Under the pieces are notes generated by a model. That model worked only from the letters and a program-made list of their open reading frames with translations, made no database searches and was not told where the DNA came from. Both the position numbers and the translations under genes were made by a program. Below are positions 24,562 through 33,768 of a stretch of DNA of 64,000 nt, in pieces. Source of the DNA: Streptomyces sp. YIM 121038 (GTDB lineage: Bacteria; Actinomycetota; Actinomycetes; Streptomycetales; Streptomycetaceae); assembly GCF_006088715.1 (NCBI RefSeq), contig NZ_CP030771.1:9918001-9982000 (forward strand), in the 5' to 3' direction. Numbering within the stretch: position 1 is the stretch's first letter; the number at the start of each line of letters is the position of its first letter.

Positions 24562-27500
24562 ATGGCCGACCAGGGCACCTTCGACAAGCTCCTCGCCGAG
24601 ATCGGGCAGGCACTGCTGCCCCTGCGGGAGGCCGTCGCCTCCCCTCAGGCGTTCATCGGCCTCCTCCACCAGCTCGGCTGGACGGTCGACGACCCCCCGG
24701 CCCCGCTGCGTGCGCTCGGCACCACCACGGACACGCTGTACGACAGCCTGCGCCGCCTGCTGGGCGACGGCGGACTCAACGAGGGCGGGCCCGGGCTCCG
24801 CACCCCGGCACCCGGAAAGCCCGAGAGGGCGAGCGCCGCCGCCTCCGCCGACGAGGCGGCCCGCGTACTCGCCGCCGTACAGGGCCTCGTGACCGCGATC
24901 CGCGCCATCGCCGACGCGCCCGACGCGGCCATCCCGCCCCACCTGCGGGCCGACGGCTTCCGCGAGCAGTTCCCCCGCCAGCTCCTCGACCACCTGGTCA
25001 TCACGTACCTGCAACGCTTCCATCCGTCCGTCGGGTTCGGACTGCGCGCGCTCGGCGTCATCAAGGCGGCCTACGTGCCGCCCACGGGCAGCCGCCCCTC
25101 CCACACCCGCATGACACTCGACGTGACCGACGTCCCCAAGGTGCTCGACGATCCGTCGCTCGTGCTGAAGAACGCGTACGGCTGGGGCGGGCCCGACCTC
25201 GACTTCGCGGAGCTGGCCTCCCAGCTCGACAACCTCTTCCTGGGCATGGGCTTCGACGTGCGCGTCGCGCAGCTGTCCGAAGGCGCGGAGACCGCTGTGC
25301 AGGGCCCGCGCACGGACCCGCTGGGCCCGACGGCGACCGCGCTCACCTTCATCGCCTTCGACCAGGCGGTGGGGGAGGAGGAGGCGCGGGCGCGCGGCGC
25401 GGTGCGGCTCGTACGGGTGCCCCCGGCCACCCCGGGCGGGGCGCCGGGCCTCGCGCTGCTGCCCTCGCTGACCGGCTCGCTCGGGGTCCGGTTCGAGCTG
25501 GCGTGCGGCATCGCCATCACGGTGCGCAGCGGCCTCGACCTCCAGGGCGGGGTGGCGCTCCTCGCCCGGCCCGGCGAGGGCGTGGACGTGATCACCGGCT
25601 TCGCGTCGGGCGGCGCCCCCGTGCACGCCAAGGGCGCCATCGAGGTCACGGCCGAGAGCATGGTCGCCGACCGGGCGCCGGTGCTGCTCCTCGGTACGCC
25701 CGACGGCACCCGGCTCCAGTTCCGCGCGCTCGCGGGCACCGGCGGCGTCCGGATCGACGGTGACGACGTGGACGTCTTCGCCGAATTCGACCTCACGGGC
25801 CTGGAGTTCGTGTTCCGGCCGGGGGAGGACGCCGACGGATTCCTCGCCGCAGTGGTTCCGGCCGACGGGTTCGCCGTCGGCGGCGACCTGACCCTCGGGG
25901 TCTCGCACCGCGAAGGACCGTACTTCCGCGGCACGTCGAACCTGGACCTCCAGATCCCGGTGCGCCGACGGCTCGGGCCGGTCGAGATCCAGAGCCTGAC
26001 CGTCTCCGTGACCCCCTCGGGAGGGTCCGTGCCGGTCAGTGTCGGCGCGACGTTCACGGCCGCACTGGGCCCCGTCACCGCAGTGGTGGACAGGGTCGGC
26101 CTCACCGCCCTGTTCGACGGACGCCCCGGGCAGGACGGGAACCTCGGCCCGCTCGACGTCTCCCTCGGCTTCAAGCCGCCCGGCGGCGCGGGCCTCTCGA
26201 TCGACACGGGCGTGGTGCGCGGGGGCGGCTTCCTCGCCTTCGACCTCGCGCGCGGCGAGTACGCCGGGGCGATGGAGCTGGAGTTCGCCGACCTCCTGGA
26301 GCTCAAGGCCATCGGCCTCGTCAGCACCCGGATGCCGGACGGCTCGAAGGGGTTCTCGCTGCTGATCGTGGTCACCGCCGACTTCGGCGAGGGCATCCAG
26401 CTCGGCTACGGCTTCACCCTGCTCGCCGTCGGCGGCCTGATCGGGCTGAACCGCGGCATGAACCTCCAGGCGCTCGCGGAGGGCATCCGCACGGGCTCGA
26501 TCGAGTCCGTGATGTTCCCGCGCGACGTGATCGCCAACGCGCCGCGCGTCCTGTCCGACCTGAACGCGTTCTTCCCGCCGGAGGCCGGCACGTTCCTCAT
26601 CGGCCCGATGGCCAGGATCGGCTGGGGCACCCCGACGCTGGTGAGCATCTCCCTCGCACTGATCATCGAGATCCCCGGCAACCTCTCCGTCCTCGGCACC
26701 CTGCGCGCCACGCTGCCGAACACGAAACTGCCCCTCCTCGACCTGCGCGTCGACTTCTTCGGCGCACTGGAACCCGGCAAGAACCGGCTGTGGTTCGAGG
26801 CCCGCCTCGTGGACTCGCACGTACTGACCATGCCCCTCGACGGGGGCATGGGCGTCCTGGTCGCCTGGGGCGACAACCCCGACCTGGTGCTCACGGTCGG
26901 CGGCTTCCACCCCTCGTACAAGGCACCGGCCCTGCCCTTCGCCGTGCCCGAGCGGGTGTCGATCGACATCCTGCACCGCGACAGGCAACTGATCCGCGTC
27001 TCCGGCTACTTCGCCCTCACCAGCAACACCGCCCAGTTCGGGTCGAAGGCAGAACTCCGGCTCGGCGTCGGCGGGTTCGGCGTCGAAGGACATCTCAGCT
27101 TCGACGCGCTGTTCCAGTTCAACCCCTTCCGGTTCGCCATCGCCATCAGCGCGGAGGTCTCCCTCAAGGCGTTCGGGGTCGGTGTGTTCAGCATCGACCT
27201 GCGGTTCCAGCTGGAGGGCCCGGCCCCCTGGCGGGCGCGCGGCAAGGGATCCATCGGGTTCCTGTTCTTCTCCGTCTCCGCCAACTTCGACATCACCTGG
27301 GGCGAGAACGCCGTCACCACCCTGCCGCCCCTCCTGGTCCTCCCGCTGCTCGCCGCCGAACTGCGCAAGACCGAGGGCTGGCAGACCCGCCTGCCCACCG
27401 GCAGCGGCAAGCCGCTGGTCAGCCTCCGCAGGCTCCCCCCGTCCGACGACCTGGTGCTGCACCCCCTGGGCACCCTGTCCGTACAGCAGCGGGCGCTGCC

Positions 27501-29319
27501 GCTCAACGTGCGCCTCGACAAGGTCGGCCCGCGGCGCGCGGCCGACGGCAGGCGCTTCACCGTCGCGCCCGCGCCGGACAGCGGGCTCGTGCGGATCTCC
27601 GACACCGGCGACAAGTTCGCCATGGCCCAGTACCAGGACATGACCGACGCGGCGAAGCTGTCGAGTCCCGCGTACGAGACCCAGGACACCGGCCTGGAGC
27701 TCACCGCCGCCACGGGCGCCCTGGCATCCGCACGCGTCGTACGCCGCAGCGCGCGCTACGAGCTGCACATCATCGACAGCGCACCCTCCACGAACGGAGT
27801 GCACGGCGCCTCCGGCCCCGACGGCCCGCGCACCGAGCCGCCCGCGCGGCTGTCCGCCGCACGCACCAAGCGGTTCCACAGCGTCAGCCCCGCCGTGTTC
27901 GACGGGTTGCTCCAGGGGAGCAGCACCAGCAGGTCGCCGCTGTCCCGGCGCGAGGCGCTGCTGCGCCAGCCGTTCGCGACGGCCGACACCGTGCGCGTCG
28001 CCGACCAGCGGTTCGTCGTCGCGTACGTGCGCAGCAACGTGCCCGCGCTGCCGCCGCGCGCGCTCGGCCGCAGGTCCACGGGCGCTCCGGTGGACTTCCG
28101 GAGCCAGGCCACGGCGGCCGACGCGCTCGCCGACTTCGTCGCCGCCGACCCGGCGCTCGACGGCCTGCTGCACGTCATCCCCACGTCCGAGGCGGCCGTG
28201 CCCGCCTTCGTGCCCGGCACCTGGGCGCCCGCGGGCACGCTGCCCGCACCGGCCGGCCAGGCGGACACCGTCGTCCTCGCCACCGGGAAGGTACTGATCG
28301 CCGGAGGGTCCGGCCCGACGGGCACGGCACTCGGCGCGACGGCGCTCTTCGACCCGACCGCCAACGCCTGGTCGGCTTCGGCCGCGCTGGCGGCACCCCG
28401 CCGCCTGCACACCACCACCCGGCTCCCCGACGGCAGGGTCCTCGCCGCCGGAGGCCGGGGTACGGACGCCGCGCCCCTGGCCTCCGCCGAGGTGTTCGAC
28501 CCGGCCGCCGCGACGTGGTCCGTGTCGGGCCCGATGGCCGCGGCCAGGTTCGCGCACTCCGCGACGCCGCTGCCCGACGGCCGGGTCCTCGCGGCCGGAG
28601 GCAGCGCCGCCCGCGGCGGGCACGGCTTCGGCGCGCTCCGCTCCGCCGAGGTGTTCGACCCCGCGACCCGGGCCTGGACCGCCACGGCGCCGATGAACGA
28701 CGCCCGCACGGGCCACCAGGCCGTCCTCCTGCACGACGGCCGGGTCCTCGTCGCGGGCGGAGCGCTGCCCACGGGCGGCACCGGCGAAGCGGCCCTCGCC
28801 CACTGCGAGCTGTACGACCCGGCCGACGGCACCTGGACCCCGACCGGCAGCCTCCACACACCCCGCAAGGGACACCAGGCGACCCTGCTGCCCGACGGCC
28901 GGGTCATCGTCACGGGCGGCGAGCCCGCCGTCGCCGCGGACGGCACGTTCAGCCCGCGTGCCCTGGCCTCCACCGAGCTCTACGACCCGGTCACCGGTGC
29001 CTGGACCCCCGCGGCCCCCCTGCCCGGCGGCCGCGCCCGGCACCGCGCGCTGCGCACGCGCGCGGGGGACGTCCTGATCATCGGAGGCACCACGGGCCCC
29101 GGCTTCACCGCGGGCTTCCGCAGCGTGATCGCGTACGCCCCGGCAGCGGGCACCTGGACGCGGCTCGCGGGCCTCGCCCAGGGCAGGTGGGCCACGGCCG
29201 TGGCCGAACTCGCCGACGACCGCGTCCTGGTGACCGGAGGCATCGCCGCGGCCGGCCCCGCCGCGCCGGGACCCGAACCACTCCAGCTCACGGCCACGGC
29301 GGAGGCACTGATCCCCTGA
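24562..29319 (+). CDS. 1,585-residue DUF6603-like protein fused to a kelch propeller
   Basis: Residues about 1-130 are helical with conserved KLLAEIGQALLPLREAV and RQLLDHLVITYLQRF. Residues about 150-930 are a very long beta-rich region; its late part (about 613-925: YGFTLLAVGGLIGLNRGM, FLIGPMARIGWGTP, FEARLVDSHVLTMPL, FSVSANFDITWGE) matches what I know as DUF6603, of unknown function. After a spacer with a Ser/Arg-rich segment (about 930-1210), six kelch blades (about 1213-1585) repeat the PDGRVLAAGG ... AEVFDP ... W pattern. No signal peptide. The ATG is one base after the upstream stop. It is plausibly a scaffold or binding protein; function unknown. Confidence 0.7.
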   Translation: MADQGTFDKLLAEIGQALLPLREAVASPQAFIGLLHQLGWTVDDPPAPLRALGTTTDTLYDSLRRLLGDGGLNEGGPGLRTPAPGKPERASAAASADEAARVLAAVQGLVTAIRAIADAPDAAIPPHLRADGFREQFPRQLLDHLVITYLQRFHPSVGFGLRALGVIKAAYVPPTGSRPSHTRMTLDVTDVPKVLDDPSLVLKNAYGWGGPDLDFAELASQLDNLFLGMGFDVRVAQLSEGAETAVQGPRTDPLGPTATALTFIAFDQAVGEEEARARGAVRLVRVPPATPGGAPGLALLPSLTGSLGVRFELACGIAITVRSGLDLQGGVALLARPGEGVDVITGFASGGAPVHAKGAIEVTAESMVADRAPVLLLGTPDGTRLQFRALAGTGGVRIDGDDVDVFAEFDLTGLEFVFRPGEDADGFLAAVVPADGFAVGGDLTLGVSHREGPYFRGTSNLDLQIPVRRRLGPVEIQSLTVSVTPSGGSVPVSVGATFTAALGPVTAVVDRVGLTALFDGRPGQDGNLGPLDVSLGFKPPGGAGLSIDTGVVRGGGFLAFDLARGEYAGAMELEFADLLELKAIGLVSTRMPDGSKGFSLLIVVTADFGEGIQLGYGFTLLAVGGLIGLNRGMNLQALAEGIRTGSIESVMFPRDVIANAPRVLSDLNAFFPPEAGTFLIGPMARIGWGTPTLVSISLALIIEIPGNLSVLGTLRATLPNTKLPLLDLRVDFFGALEPGKNRLWFEARLVDSHVLTMPLDGGMGVLVAWGDNPDLVLTVGGFHPSYKAPALPFAVPERVSIDILHRDRQLIRVSGYFALTSNTAQFGSKAELRLGVGGFGVEGHLSFDALFQFNPFRFAIAISAEVSLKAFGVGVFSIDLRFQLEGPAPWRARGKGSIGFLFFSVSANFDITWGENAVTTLPPLLVLPLLAAELRKTEGWQTRLPTGSGKPLVSLRRLPPSDDLVLHPLGTLSVQQRALPLNVRLDKVGPRRAADGRRFTVAPAPDSGLVRISDTGDKFAMAQYQDMTDAAKLSSPAYETQDTGLELTAATGALASARVVRRSARYELHIIDSAPSTNGVHGASGPDGPRTEPPARLSAARTKRFHSVSPAVFDGLLQGSSTSRSPLSRREALLRQPFATADTVRVADQRFVVAYVRSNVPALPPRALGRRSTGAPVDFRSQATAADALADFVAADPALDGLLHVIPTSEAAVPAFVPGTWAPAGTLPAPAGQADTVVLATGKVLIAGGSGPTGTALGATALFDPTANAWSASAALAAPRRLHTTTRLPDGRVLAAGGRGTDAAPLASAEVFDPAAATWSVSGPMAAARFAHSATPLPDGRVLAAGGSAARGGHGFGALRSAEVFDPATRAWTATAPMNDARTGHQAVLLHDGRVLVAGGALPTGGTGEAALAHCELYDPADGTWTPTGSLHTPRKGHQATLLPDGRVIVTGGEPAVAADGTFSPRALASTELYDPVTGAWTPAAPLPGGRARHRALRTRAGDVLIIGGTTGPGFTAGFRSVIAYAPAAGTWTRLAGLAQGRWATAVAELADDRVLVTGGIAAAGPAAPGPEPLQLTATAEALIP

Positions 29320-29392
29320 CCACGTCCCGGACCGGCTCCCCGCCCGCGGACCGGTCCACCACCCGTACGGACGGCGCACCCGAGGAGCCTCG

Positions 29393-30562
29393 ATGACCAC
29401 CACCTCCCCCCAGGCCACCGGGTCCTGGACGCCCGCTCCCGGCCTGCCCCGGGCCGCCACCTGGTACGGGCAGCACGACAACGCCGTGCCGATCGCGGGC
29501 GGAAGCGCCGTCCTGGTCGCGGGGGGCGCCGACAGCACCTCGGCAGCCGTCAGCCATGCCGCCGTCCACGATGCCGCCGCGGGAACCTGGCTCCCGGTCG
29601 GAGCCCTGAACACGCCCCGCCGACTGCACACCCTGACCCTCCTGCCGGGCGGGAAGGTCCTCGCCACCGGCGGCACCAGCGGCCCCGCACCGGGCGCCCC
29701 CGCCCTCGCGACGACCGAGCTGTACGACCCGGCGACCCGCGCCTGGACCACCAGCGGCGCCATGGCGGGACCCCGCGCGGGCCACAGCGCGGTCCTGCTC
29801 GCCGACGGCAAGGTCCTCGTCGCCGGAGGCACCACGTTCCGCTCGCCCCAGAGCGCCAAGGCCCTGCGTACGGCAGAGCTCTACGACCCCGCGGCGGGCA
29901 CCTGGTCGGCGGCCGGCGACATGACGGAGGCCCGCACGGGACACACCGCCCTGGCGCTCGCGGACGGAGCCGTCCTGGTCTGCGGCGGCACCGCACCGGT
30001 CGGCAGCGCCGACGAACCCGCCCTCGCCTTCTGCGAGCTGTACGACTCCACCACGAAGAAGTGGGCCCCGACCGGAAGCCTGCGCGCGGCCCGCAGCCAC
30101 CACCAGGCCACCAGGCTCTCCGACACCACGGTCCTGGTCACCGGCGGCCTCGCGCCCCAAGCGCCCGGCGGCGGCGTGTTCGACCCGTTCAGCCAGCGCA
30201 CCGCCGAGCTGTACGACCTGGCCGCCGGGGCGTGGAAGCCCGCGGCCGACATGCCCTCGGGACGCGCACTGCACCGCGCGCTCCCGTTCGGCCCGAGCGG
30301 GGTCCTCGTCGTCGGGGGCGCCGCCGACGACACGGACGAGGCGGGCTACCGCAGCGCCCTCCTCTACGACTCGGTCGCGGACACCTGGTCCCCGGTCGCG
30401 GGCCTCGCCGACGGCCGGTGGGCGTTCGCCGCCGCGCCGCTGCCGGGCGGGAAGGTCCTGGTCACCGGAGGCACGGCCCGCACCGGGGCGGCCGCCGCCG
30501 ACCCCGCCCTGCCCGAACTGACGGCGAGCACGGAGGTCTTCACCGGCGGGGGCGCCTCGTGA
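29393..30562 (+). CDS. Free-standing kelch-repeat beta-propeller
   Basis: A 389-residue protein that is kelch repeats throughout: six blades with GGKVLATGG, ELYDPATRAWTTSG, DGAVLVCGG, LYDSVADTWSPV and similar. It is clearly paralogous to the kelch end of the preceding 1,585-residue protein (shared PRRLHT, RTGH and RALHRAL signatures), so one arose by duplication of the other. GAGGAG precedes the ATG. No export signal. Its stop overlaps the next start in GTGA. Likely a binding or assembly module of the same system. Confidence 0.85.
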   Translation: MTTTSPQATGSWTPAPGLPRAATWYGQHDNAVPIAGGSAVLVAGGADSTSAAVSHAAVHDAAAGTWLPVGALNTPRRLHTLTLLPGGKVLATGGTSGPAPGAPALATTELYDPATRAWTTSGAMAGPRAGHSAVLLADGKVLVAGGTTFRSPQSAKALRTAELYDPAAGTWSAAGDMTEARTGHTALALADGAVLVCGGTAPVGSADEPALAFCELYDSTTKKWAPTGSLRAARSHHQATRLSDTTVLVTGGLAPQAPGGGVFDPFSQRTAELYDLAAGAWKPAADMPSGRALHRALPFGPSGVLVVGGAADDTDEAGYRSALLYDSVADTWSPVAGLADGRWAFAAAPLPGGKVLVTGGTARTGAAAADPALPELTASTEVFTGGGAS

Positions 30563-33500
30563 CCACGAACGCGTACTCCTTCCTGCCCTGGCTGCGCGCC
30601 GGGATCGCCACCCGCATCGCGGGCGACCCAGGGACCTCGGCGCGCGCCAGCCTGCCGGTCCGTCTGCGGATCTCCGGCGAGCCCCTCGAGGGCGGGCCGC
30701 TGACACAGGAGATCGAGCGGAGCGTCCAGCTCTACGGACCCGGAGACGTGACCGGCGTCGACCCCCGCGCGATCTCCCGCAGGGAACCGCGGCCCGGCAC
30801 CACCAACTACGAGCCGAACTACCTCGCCCACATCGAGTTCTGCGACGAGGACTTCCCCTGGCGCTACAGCCCCGCCCCGCCCGACGACGCCACCAAGCGC
30901 CTCACCCCCTGGCTCGCCCTCGTCGTCCTCGCCGCCCAGGCCCCGGCGGACGGCACGGCACCGGAGTTCACCGAGAGCCCCCAGGGCAGCGGGCCGCTGC
31001 CCGTGATCGCCGTACGGGACACCGCCGCCACCCTGCCCCGGCCCGACCAGCTCGGCGCCTGGGCCCACGTGCACGTCAACGGCTCGCTGACGGGCCCCGT
31101 CGCCTCCGACAGCACGGCACCCGCCCTCGCCGCGCTCGCCGAGGTGCTCCGCACCCACGCCGACGACGCCTGCTCGCGGCTGATGTGCCCGCGCAGGCTG
31201 CGCCCGGACACGGCCTACGAGGCGTTCCTGGTACCGGCGTTCGAGACCGGTCGCCTCGCCGGGCTCGGCCTCGACCCCGCGGGCTCGCCCGGCGCCGTGT
31301 ACCTGGCCTGGGGCCCGCCGTACGCGGGCAGGCCCGCCTCGGGGCACCTGCCGTACTACCACCGCTGGCAGTTCACCACGGGCAGCACCGGCGACTTCGA
31401 ATCCCTCGTCCGGCTCCTTCGCCCCCAGCGGCCCGACCCGCGCGTGGGGCGCCGGGACATCGACGTCCACCGCTCGCCCGGCCTCGGGCTGCCCGGAATC
31501 CAGACACCCGTGGCGCTCGGCGGCGTCCTGCCGATGGGCGGCGCGCTCAAGGTGCCGCAGCCGCCGGGCACCGAGCCCGACGAGGCGGAGAACTGGGACA
31601 ACTTCCACGACCGGCCGCCGCCCGCGGTCCCGTACCCGCACCCCTTCCAGAGCGCCCTGGCCGCGCTGCTCAACCTCGCCGACGACTACCAGCGCCACAC
31701 TCCGGCCGCGGCGCACGCCGCGCTCGCGGCGACGCCTCTCGACGCGCCGCCGCCCGCGGCGGAGCCCGACCCGATCCTCACCCCCTCGCTGTACGGCAGG
31801 TGGCACGCCCTCACCCCCCGGCTCCTCACCCGCCAGGACGGCACCCCCGTCCCCGCGCCCGAGAACCGCAACTGGGTCCACCGGCTCAACCTCGACCCGC
31901 GCTTCCGCGCCGCCGCGCAGTGGGGTACGCGGGTCGTCCAGGCACGCCAGGAAGAGCTGATGGGCGCCGCCTGGGAACAGGTCGGGGACGTCCTGGCCGC
32001 CAACGCCCGGATCCGCGCCGCGCAGCTGGCGCGCGAGGTCGGGCACGTACTCCAGACCAAGCACCTGGACCCGGTGGGAGGCACCACGGCGGCGGAACGA
32101 TCCGCCGCCGCGTCGGGGCGCTCACTGCGTCTGACCGCGCCCGCGCACGCGCGGGTGACGTCCGCCGTCACCGGGACCCCCGCCGCGGCCGCGGCGCCCG
32201 ACGGGCAGGCGGAGAAGGTGGCGGTCGGGTTCCGGGTGGCCGCCAGCCAGGTCGCGGGCGCGCCGCTGTCCCCGGCGATGCGACGGATCACGCGGCCCGG
32301 ATCGCGCCTGATGCGGACGCTGCCCTTCACCCCCGACCGCCCGCCGGACGCGCTCGTGCCCCGCATGGACGCCGCCTCCGGGGCGGTCACAGCCGCACCC
32401 GTGAAGACCACCCCGGCCGGGCTCGTCACCGCCGAACGGCTCGCCGCCGCACTGCACCCCGGCCCGCCACCGACGGACCCGGTCGACAGCCTCCCGCACA
32501 GCCCCGACTTCCGGCTCCGCGAGATCGGCGACGCGGTGGTGCCGAGGACGGGCACCACCGACAGCCCGGAAGCGGCCCGCTTCAAAGGCGCACTGCGCGA
32601 GCTGTACCAGACCCTGAACGTCGCCACCTCGGTCGGCAGGGCCGCTCCGCGCACGCGGCTCGAAGTCGCCGCCGCCACCGGCGCGGTGCTCTCCGCACTG
32701 CGCGCCGACACGACCGTGCCCAGAACGCTGCTCGGCTCGGTCGGCCTGCCCGAGCGGCTCCGCCCGTTCGCCGACGACTTCATCGAGGCGATGGCGTACC
32801 CGGTCTTCGACCTGCCCACCTACCAGGCACTCCTCGACCAGTCGGTCGACGCGTTCGTCCCGCACCTCGACCTGCTCCCGCAGAACTCGATCACCCTGCT
32901 CGCCAACAACCGCGAGTTCATCGAGTCCTACCTCGCCGGACTCAACCACGAGATGGCCCGCGAACTGCTCTGGCGGGAGTACCCCACCGACCAGCGAGGC
33001 ACCCCCTTCCGGCAGTTCTGGGACCCCCGCACCGCACAGCCCAGGCCGGGGGAGAGCGCCGAGCAGCGGCGCGAGCGGTGCTACGACATCCCGCCCGTCC
33101 ACACCTGGCCGACCACCGGACGGCTCGGCCGGAACGCCCATGACCGCGCCGGCACCGGACCCCAGAAGGAAGACCTGGTCCTGGTCGTGCGCGGCGAACT
33201 GCTCAAGAGGTACCCGACGGCCGCCGTCTACGCCCAGCGGGCCGAGTGGCCGCTCGGCACCGACGGCCTGCCCGACCTGACGCAGGAGCGGGTGCCCGTG
33301 CTCCTTCCCGACGAGGAGAGGCCGCCGCCCTCACTGGTGCGGTTCCCGCTGTACGAGGCGAGGATCGAGCCCGACATCACCCTCCTCGGGTTCGACCTGG
33401 ACGCCGACGAGGCACGCGGCGCCCCACCCGCCGACGCGGGCTGGTTCTTCCTCCTCAAAGAGCGCCCGGGGGACCCCAGGTTCGGGGTCGACGACGCCGA

Positions 33501-33768
33501 GCCGACACCGGTGGAGGTGTGGAACGACCTGTCGTGGGCCGACGTCGACCCGCGCGGGCGCGGCTTCCTCGAACTCGACCCCCACCTCACCGTGCCCCTG
33601 GCCCACTTCGACGGCTCCGAGGACGACCAGGAGAAGCGCGAACAACGCGCCGAGGACGAGAACCTGCCGCTCTGGCACGCCGGCCTCAGCTCCGCCGACC
33701 TCGCCTACATCCTCTTCCAGGTGCCGGTCCTGGTGGCCGTCCACGCACAGGAAATGCTGCCGCGATGA
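30559..33768 (+). CDS. 1,069-residue unassigned giant-operon protein
   Basis: Starts at GTG 30559 inside a GTGA overlap: MTTNAYSFLPWLRAGIA. I do not recognise a named domain. Visible features are the conserved-looking opening, an EFCDEDFPWRYSPA segment followed by LTPWLALVVLAA, a central proline-rich part with PTDPVDSLPHSPDFRLREIGD, a helical region (VDAFVPHLDLLPQNSITLLANNREFIESYLAGLNHEMARELLWREYPTDQRG) and a C-terminal beta-rich part. No signal peptide and no convincing membrane helices. The length, coupling and tone suggest a large structural or assembly subunit. Stop and next start overlap as ATGA. Confidence 0.62.
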   Translation: MTTNAYSFLPWLRAGIATRIAGDPGTSARASLPVRLRISGEPLEGGPLTQEIERSVQLYGPGDVTGVDPRAISRREPRPGTTNYEPNYLAHIEFCDEDFPWRYSPAPPDDATKRLTPWLALVVLAAQAPADGTAPEFTESPQGSGPLPVIAVRDTAATLPRPDQLGAWAHVHVNGSLTGPVASDSTAPALAALAEVLRTHADDACSRLMCPRRLRPDTAYEAFLVPAFETGRLAGLGLDPAGSPGAVYLAWGPPYAGRPASGHLPYYHRWQFTTGSTGDFESLVRLLRPQRPDPRVGRRDIDVHRSPGLGLPGIQTPVALGGVLPMGGALKVPQPPGTEPDEAENWDNFHDRPPPAVPYPHPFQSALAALLNLADDYQRHTPAAAHAALAATPLDAPPPAAEPDPILTPSLYGRWHALTPRLLTRQDGTPVPAPENRNWVHRLNLDPRFRAAAQWGTRVVQARQEELMGAAWEQVGDVLAANARIRAAQLAREVGHVLQTKHLDPVGGTTAAERSAAASGRSLRLTAPAHARVTSAVTGTPAAAAAPDGQAEKVAVGFRVAASQVAGAPLSPAMRRITRPGSRLMRTLPFTPDRPPDALVPRMDAASGAVTAAPVKTTPAGLVTAERLAAALHPGPPPTDPVDSLPHSPDFRLREIGDAVVPRTGTTDSPEAARFKGALRELYQTLNVATSVGRAAPRTRLEVAAATGAVLSALRADTTVPRTLLGSVGLPERLRPFADDFIEAMAYPVFDLPTYQALLDQSVDAFVPHLDLLPQNSITLLANNREFIESYLAGLNHEMARELLWREYPTDQRGTPFRQFWDPRTAQPRPGESAEQRRERCYDIPPVHTWPTTGRLGRNAHDRAGTGPQKEDLVLVVRGELLKRYPTAAVYAQRAEWPLGTDGLPDLTQERVPVLLPDEERPPPSLVRFPLYEARIEPDITLLGFDLDADEARGAPPADAGWFFLLKERPGDPRFGVDDAEPTPVEVWNDLSWADVDPRGRGFLELDPHLTVPLAHFDGSEDDQEKREQRAEDENLPLWHAGLSSADLAYILFQVPVLVAVHAQEMLPR

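Noticed and set aside
24505..29859. A 1,784-codon open frame on the minus strand across the DUF6603/kelch gene
   Set aside because: It mirrors the real gene: low-complexity Gly/Ala/Arg/Val composition and no domains, while the plus strand has DUF6603-like and kelch repeats with normal start and coupling. Long antisense frames are common at this GC content.
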